64,000 bases of DNA from Roseivirga sp. (lineage in GTDB: Bacteria > Bacteroidota > Bacteroidia > Cytophagales > Cyclobacteriaceae). The notes beneath the pieces were generated by a model. It did not search any database, was not told where the DNA came from, and was given only the letters and a program-made list of their open reading frames with translations. This document shows, piece by piece, positions 60,384 to 64,000 of the stretch. How positions within the stretch are numbered: the first letter of the stretch is position 1; every line of letters starts with the position of its first letter. The DNA lies in assembly GCA_029262895.1 (NCBI GenBank), contig JAJCYM010000085.1, forward strand, positions 1 through 64,000. The letters are read 5' to 3'. Made by a program: the position numbers and the translations under genes.

Positions 60384-62243
60384 TTAGTCCTTGTATCCCT
60401 TTAAGATACCGGTGGCAAAACAAAGAAAGGCTCTAAAGCCTTTTCCATGCACTTGATAAAGCTTGGCAAAGCTGATATTTACAAACCCAATTCCTCTATG
60501 AAGTTTGAGGTTGGTCGTCATTAGGGATTTTGACCTTTCGAAATCTCCGGTACTATAATAAGAGAGAAGAGCATATGTACTGAGGTTGTTTCTTTGAAGT
60601 CCGATAAGATTGGGGTCGGTTTTACTCAGAGCTTGATAGGCTTTGCTTGCCTCTTCCAAACCTCCCTGGTTGAGCAGTTCCATTGCAGGAATGTCCCCTG
60701 TTTGGCGTCTGGGAAATGCCATTGTCTCACCATTCCCTTGTGTCATATGTAACTGACCCGAGCTAAAATTGAATTCGAGGCCAATGGTATTGGTTCTGAA
60801 TTTATTCCCACCAGTAGAGATCAATGGCGTTTGCCAACCATTAGAGAGCTTGGCAACTAGTCCATCACCTTCATTAATCACATGCAGGGTCTTGTCCTTG
60901 CTGAAAGCGTACCTTCCCTGGTAGTTTTGCTCAGGTATCAAACCTGGTTCAGTTGGTGATTCAGCCTTATAGTTCAGGATCGCAGTGAGATAAGGGTCAT
61001 GACGATTTTGATACTGCTCGAAGGCGCGCGTCAGTGGGATGTGAGGGCTAATGTTCCAGCGACTGTCGTGGTCGTGGGTATTGAGGTAATAGAGAATCGG
61101 TAGGCCAATTTTGATCTTTGACTTTGGTAATTTCCAGAGCCGTGCATCCGACAAATGATGCGGCCTATCGCCAACCCCTTCTCCCACCATCAATGTATTT
61201 GTTTGGCTTTCTAACATGGTGGCCAGTGTAATAGCGGCAGATTGGGTGCCTCTGTCTATGATGGTGAACAGGTGTCCTTGCCGATTGAGCTTTGGTCTTT
61301 TCTTCAATTCGATTGCAAGAGGTATAGCTAGATCGGGCATGCCACCAGAGTTTCCGCGCACATCTATCACTGTCTTGTCTATTAGGGTAGAGTCGGCAAA
61401 GGCAAATAATCGTTTCCAGAAGGTGCTGGCCTTTTCTCCTTTATGATTAGCCGCCCGACTGTACCTTACATAAAGCAACTCTTCGTCTTTCAAGTATTGA
61501 AACCAGTAGTTCTTTGTGCTGTTTTGGCTAAATAGGGGAGCTGGTTTTGTTTTGTCAAGGGCATTAACCTTATGCAGTGCCTGATATTGTTTCAGGGTAA
61601 CGGGCGTAATTGTCCGTTCAAGCGTTTGCCCATTTACCAACTCAACTTTGATATTTACCTGATTGATATCTTCTATAATACCTAAGCCACGTAGTAGTTC
61701 TGGATTACGCAAATAAAATGGCATGGCATCCTTGTAACCCAGATCATTAGAGTGGGGCACCACCTTTTTGAGTAACTCGTACAACTCGTCAATAGAAACA
61801 CCATTGATACCTGTGATCTTTGCACCTAAGAGGTCCTGATCTGGTTCATGGATTGAGGTAATTCGAAAGTCTTGCCCATACCAGTAAGCACTCAATGGCA
61901 ACAAAGTGAAGAAGGCATATCGATCCGAAACATAAGTGTGCTTATCACGAATCAACGCGATCACCTCAAAGATGTAACGGGTCATTAAGTAGGGATTTGG
62001 TTTGCTACTGCCCGTCTGTTCTAGGTGTTTTCGAATTTCATCAAATTTCCGGTCGAACGCTGCCTTGTCTGTATGTCTATAAGGAGCGATATGCTTTGCT
62101 TGGATGGTTTTTTCCAGATAATCGAAATCCTTTTGCCAATCTTCTGATGACAGTTTGCCTGACAATTGTGCATTGAGGTTTACGCAGCAAAGAATTGAGC
62201 AGATGCCTACATTAATGATCCATTTCACAAGGCTATTGTCCAT
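60384..62243 (-). CDS. Exported S41-like peptidase
   Basis: A protein of about 619 aa; the ATG at 62243 starts the signal peptide (MDNSLVKWIINVGICSIL). The middle has a PDZ-like region (about 135-200, ITGINGVSIDEL) and the S41 protease core with DVRGNSGGMPDLAIP and, for the serine, IDRGTQSAAITLATML. The C-terminal 200 residues form a separate beta domain and a helical end (EEASKAYQALSK). Tail-specific proteases trim C-termini of proteins; the lysine of the dyad is not certain. It is read after the LytTR membrane regulator (49 bases). Confidence 0.85.
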   Translation of the reverse strand: MDNSLVKWIINVGICSILCCVNLNAQLSGKLSSEDWQKDFDYLEKTIQAKHIAPYRHTDKAAFDRKFDEIRKHLEQTGSSKPNPYLMTRYIFEVIALIRDKHTYVSDRYAFFTLLPLSAYWYGQDFRITSIHEPDQDLLGAKITGINGVSIDELYELLKKVVPHSNDLGYKDAMPFYLRNPELLRGLGIIEDINQVNIKVELVNGQTLERTITPVTLKQYQALHKVNALDKTKPAPLFSQNSTKNYWFQYLKDEELLYVRYSRAANHKGEKASTFWKRLFAFADSTLIDKTVIDVRGNSGGMPDLAIPLAIELKKRPKLNRQGHLFTIIDRGTQSAAITLATMLESQTNTLMVGEGVGDRPHHLSDARLWKLPKSKIKIGLPILYYLNTHDHDSRWNISPHIPLTRAFEQYQNRHDPYLTAILNYKAESPTEPGLIPEQNYQGRYAFSKDKTLHVINEGDGLVAKLSNGWQTPLISTGGNKFRTNTIGLEFNFSSGQLHMTQGNGETMAFPRRQTGDIPAMELLNQGGLEEASKAYQALSKTDPNLIGLQRNNLSTYALLSYYSTGDFERSKSLMTTNLKLHRGIGFVNISFAKLYQVHGKGFRAFLCFATGILKGYKD

Positions 62244-62292
62244 GATTGTTGTTTTCCCGAAGAAAACAGATGACAATCAAGGAATGGCCTGT

Positions 62293-63150
62293 TTAGCCAG
62301 TTTTGGTGAGAATGGACAGGTTTTTGGGACGGAGGGACAGGTGCTCCTTTACAGTTCTGACATAGTTCTTAGATACCGGAATCTGATCCGAATATTTTTT
62401 TAAAGCGATTGTCATTGACCTGCTATTGGCATTTACCACATCAAAATGCTTTGAGTTAATCAGAAAACTACGGTGGCACTTATAGATAGGAGAGATTGGT
62501 CTGATTAATTGCTTTTCAATTTGTTTAAGGCTCGACCTCAGGACGACTTTGCTTCTTAGTCCATTTTTTTCAAGATGGATGTCCACATAGTTGTTGTCGC
62601 TTTCTACAAACAATATTTCTTCAAGCCTGCATTTCAGTGACTCATTGTTTTCACCTTTGATCAGGCAATCTTCATTGCTTAACAAGGCACTTAGTCTTTG
62701 TCGATTTAAATATTCACGAATGCCAAATAGGAAAAACAGGATTACGAATCCAATTCCGAGTGTGCGCCAAAGGACAAGAGCAAAACTGCTCCAGCCAAAG
62801 AAATCCTCAAAGTCATTCCAGTAGCTCTTATAGAGGTAGTTGTTGAAGGCGACTACAATGATCACAACTACATACCACCCAACCGCCTTCTTTAGGGTCC
62901 AATTTTGGAAGAGAGAAGGGAAAATCGCTGGCAAAACCAGCTCCATTAGCAGAATTGATAGAATAAACACCAGACCAAAACCGGCAATAATCACATTGAC
63001 CCAAGCCTCTCCGGTTTCATTCTGAATCCCGAATGGCTTGAATACCAGTATAAATACACTTGTCAGAAGACCTGCCATAACGATGGCCCATGCAGCCTTC
63101 CCCTTGATTTTGATTCTGGGAAATGGAGTATGTAAAACAGTGAGATTCAT
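62293..63150 (-). CDS. Membrane LytTR transcriptional regulator (no receiver domain)
   Basis: A 285-aa protein with four membrane helices (about 18-36, 47-70, 87-105, 125-145) and a C-terminal LytTR DNA-binding domain (about 175-275; EEILFVESDNNYVDIH, LEK, YKCHRSFLINSK, VSKNYV). It has no receiver domain, so the signal must come through the membrane part. The DNA-binding part resembles the two LytTR regulators in this window. It probably controls the neighbouring S41 peptidase gene, which follows by 49 bases. Confidence 0.9.
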   Translation of the reverse strand: MNLTVLHTPFPRIKIKGKAAWAIVMAGLLTSVFILVFKPFGIQNETGEAWVNVIIAGFGLVFILSILLMELVLPAIFPSLFQNWTLKKAVGWYVVVIIVVAFNNYLYKSYWNDFEDFFGWSSFALVLWRTLGIGFVILFFLFGIREYLNRQRLSALLSNEDCLIKGENNESLKCRLEEILFVESDNNYVDIHLEKNGLRSKVVLRSSLKQIEKQLIRPISPIYKCHRSFLINSKHFDVVNANSRSMTIALKKYSDQIPVSKNYVRTVKEHLSLRPKNLSILTKTG

Positions 63151-63280
63151 TTTGCAGCACGAAATCCTCTTAAATAAACATTTAACAATATTGGTGGGCC
63201 AGACATTGCTATGCCAGCCTCAAAGACCTAATCACAAGATGGAGAATCGGAATCAAATGTTGCTCAACATGGTCAAAAAT

Positions 63281-63300
63281 TTATGTAGTTGACTACATAA
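63281..63300. promoter_or_regulatory. MarR-type operator palindrome
   Basis: TTATGTAGT-tg-ACTACATAA, 9-bp perfect arms, 33 bases upstream of the MarR start at 63334. It overlaps the TTG (63289-63291) that would be the -33 element, a standard place for repression. The TAGTTGACTA core is of the MarR type. Autoregulation is inferred. Confidence 0.7.
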
Positions 63301-63315
63301 GTTTCAATAACTTTG
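63289..63315 (+). promoter_or_regulatory. Promoter of the MarR-decarboxylase operon
   Basis: TTG (63289-63291), 16 bases, then TAACTTTG (63308-63315), an exact TAnnTTTG box. The transcription start falls near 63321. This excludes the in-frame TTG at 63313 as translation start and supports the ATG at 63334. The spacer is one base below the usual range. Confidence 0.6.
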
Positions 63316-63333
63316 TATCAGAACAGTATAAAA

Positions 63334-63822
63334 ATGGAAGATGATTTTGTGTCTGAACTAGGCTACTTAGCCTTGGCGGTAAGATTGAAAAGAGTGAGCG
63401 ATTCAATGGTGCACAGTGCCCGTCAAATGTACAAATCAATGGGTTTGGATATTGAGCCTAATTGGTATCTGATACTTAAACTGTTGAAAAAGGAAGAGGG
63501 CTTGCCAATAACTACCATTGCAGACCGTCTCCGGTTTGCCCACCCTTCGGTGATCAGTATGATCAGGAAAATGAAGGAACGTGGGTATGTTGAAACACAT
63601 ATAGATGCCAGAGATTCACGAAAGCAGTTGGTCTCTTTGACATCAAAGGCCAAACGCAAGTTGCCGGAACTTGAAAAACTGTGGCAGGCCTGTGAGCGCG
63701 GTATACGGACAATTTCTTCACTGGACGACCAGTTTCTTGACAAGCTTGAGGTTATTGAAGCTCACTATCGTGAGCAAGATTTTAGGCAAAGAACACTCAA
63801 AGAATTAGAAGATGCAGCATAA
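63334..63822 (+). CDS. MarR family transcriptional regulator
   Basis: A protein of about 162 aa with a winged helix (about 45-110; LPITTIADRLRFAHPSVISMIRKMKERGYVE, DARDSRKQLVSLT) and helical ends for dimerisation. The stop overlaps the start of the next gene by 11 bases. The 9-bp palindrome upstream overlaps its promoter, so autorepression is likely. It probably controls the decarboxylase with which it is co-transcribed, in response to a small molecule such as a substrate or product amine; that is inference. Confidence 0.92.
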   Translation: MEDDFVSELGYLALAVRLKRVSDSMVHSARQMYKSMGLDIEPNWYLILKLLKKEEGLPITTIADRLRFAHPSVISMIRKMKERGYVETHIDARDSRKQLVSLTSKAKRKLPELEKLWQACERGIRTISSLDDQFLDKLEVIEAHYREQDFRQRTLKELEDAA

Positions 63823-64000
63823 TACGCTAGATGTCAATAATGACGAATTTAAAGCACTCTTGGACAAAAGTGCTGAATTGGTATTGGAACAATTCGCCAA
63901 AATTGATCAACAAAAAGGTTATCACTTTTATCCGCAGAAAGACGTAGAGCAATGGTTTGATGAACCGGCTCCTGAGGAGGGTATGGATCATTATGATCTG
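63812..64000 (+). CDS. PLP-dependent group II decarboxylase, N-terminal fragment cut by window edge
   Basis: The first 63 residues run off the right edge. MQHNTLDVNNDEFKALLDKS, ELVLEQFAKIDQQKGYHFYP and WFDEPAPEEGM are the typical N-terminal segment of aromatic/tyrosine-type group II decarboxylases of Bacteroidota, as distinct from the enzyme at 45587. The start overlaps the MarR gene by 11 bases in another frame, so translation is coupled. The catalytic part is not visible, so the substrate is open. Confidence 0.75.
   Translation, partial: MQHNTLDVNNDEFKALLDKSAELVLEQFAKIDQQKGYHFYPQKDVEQWFDEPAPEEGMDHYDL

Noticed and set aside
63313-63333. TTG start for the MarR gene
   Set aside because: The codon lies within the -7 promoter box, so it would not be in the mRNA; ATG at 63334 is used.
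1-64000. tRNA, rRNA, CRISPR arrays, prophage or integrase genes
   Set aside because: Reading all gaps on both strands shows no cloverleaf with CCA-type end, no spaced direct repeats and no such protein families.

Overview
The window looks like a chromosome segment of a marine-type, probably gliding Bacteroidota bacterium, most likely of the order Cytophagales. The grounds are a type B gliding/T9SS C-terminal sorting domain (50985-52682), two DUF6090 proteins, LytS/LytTR-type signalling, menaquinone synthesis (menA), a short Bacteroidota-type arginine decarboxylase, many secreted hydrolases and lipoproteins, almost no Shine-Dalgarno sequences, and -7 boxes of the TAnnTTTG type. Genus is inference. 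I see no rRNA, tRNA, CRISPR array, prophage or transposase gene; density is high and 62 protein genes are called, two cut by the window edges.

Layout. 1-4 kb: a partial fabF translationally coupled to a TetR regulator, an 18-bp operator, then three tandem exported DsrE-like proteins and an AhpD-like protein. 4-13 kb: FtsX permease, zinc alcohol dehydrogenase, DUF4412-like protein, two DUF6090 proteins, a double VOC lipoprotein, AI-2E-type permease. 13-20.5 kb: PaaN-type aldehyde dehydrogenase, amidohydrolase, VOC, serine hydrolase, first LytS/LytTR pair. 20.6-26 kb: folA-fmt, NamZ-like muramidase, LolE-like permease, polyprenol-phosphate glycosyltransferase, HAD phosphatase. 26-33 kb: lipoprotein plus second LytS/LytTR pair, DUF819 permease, FGE-like protein, VOC, YfiT-like, aldo/keto reductase, ArsC-like. 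33-42 kb: arginine decarboxylase diverging from arginase-argS-gpx-menA, then an M23-like lipoprotein and L-serine dehydratase. 42-50 kb: sulfatase, HD-fold putative diiron oxygenase, M20 peptidase, group II decarboxylase, ankyrin protein, SUI1 factor, alpha/beta hydrolase. 50-64 kb: VOC and zinc-ribbon proteins, T9SS-B adhesin-like protein, VPS10-like beta-propeller protein, dienelactone hydrolase, DUF4349, S9 and S41 peptidases, a membrane LytTR regulator, and a MarR regulator joined to a second group II decarboxylase.

Themes. Many genes act in the envelope on peptides and amino acids (S9, S41, M20, M23-like, proline iminopeptidase-like, serine dehydratase, two decarboxylases, arginine enzymes), which suits a peptide-degrading heterotroph. 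Operons are tight (repeated ATGA stop/start overlaps) and convergent genes are often packed tail to tail. Where convergent genes are not packed, the gaps tend to hold palindromic or MITE-like repeats; at least five small dispersed families can be seen in this window alone. I found no clear-cut new defence or metabolic system. The best candidates for something undescribed are the triple secreted DsrE-like cluster with its AhpD-like partner, the MITE-like repeats, and the HD-fold oxygenase-like gene in its M20/sulfatase operon.
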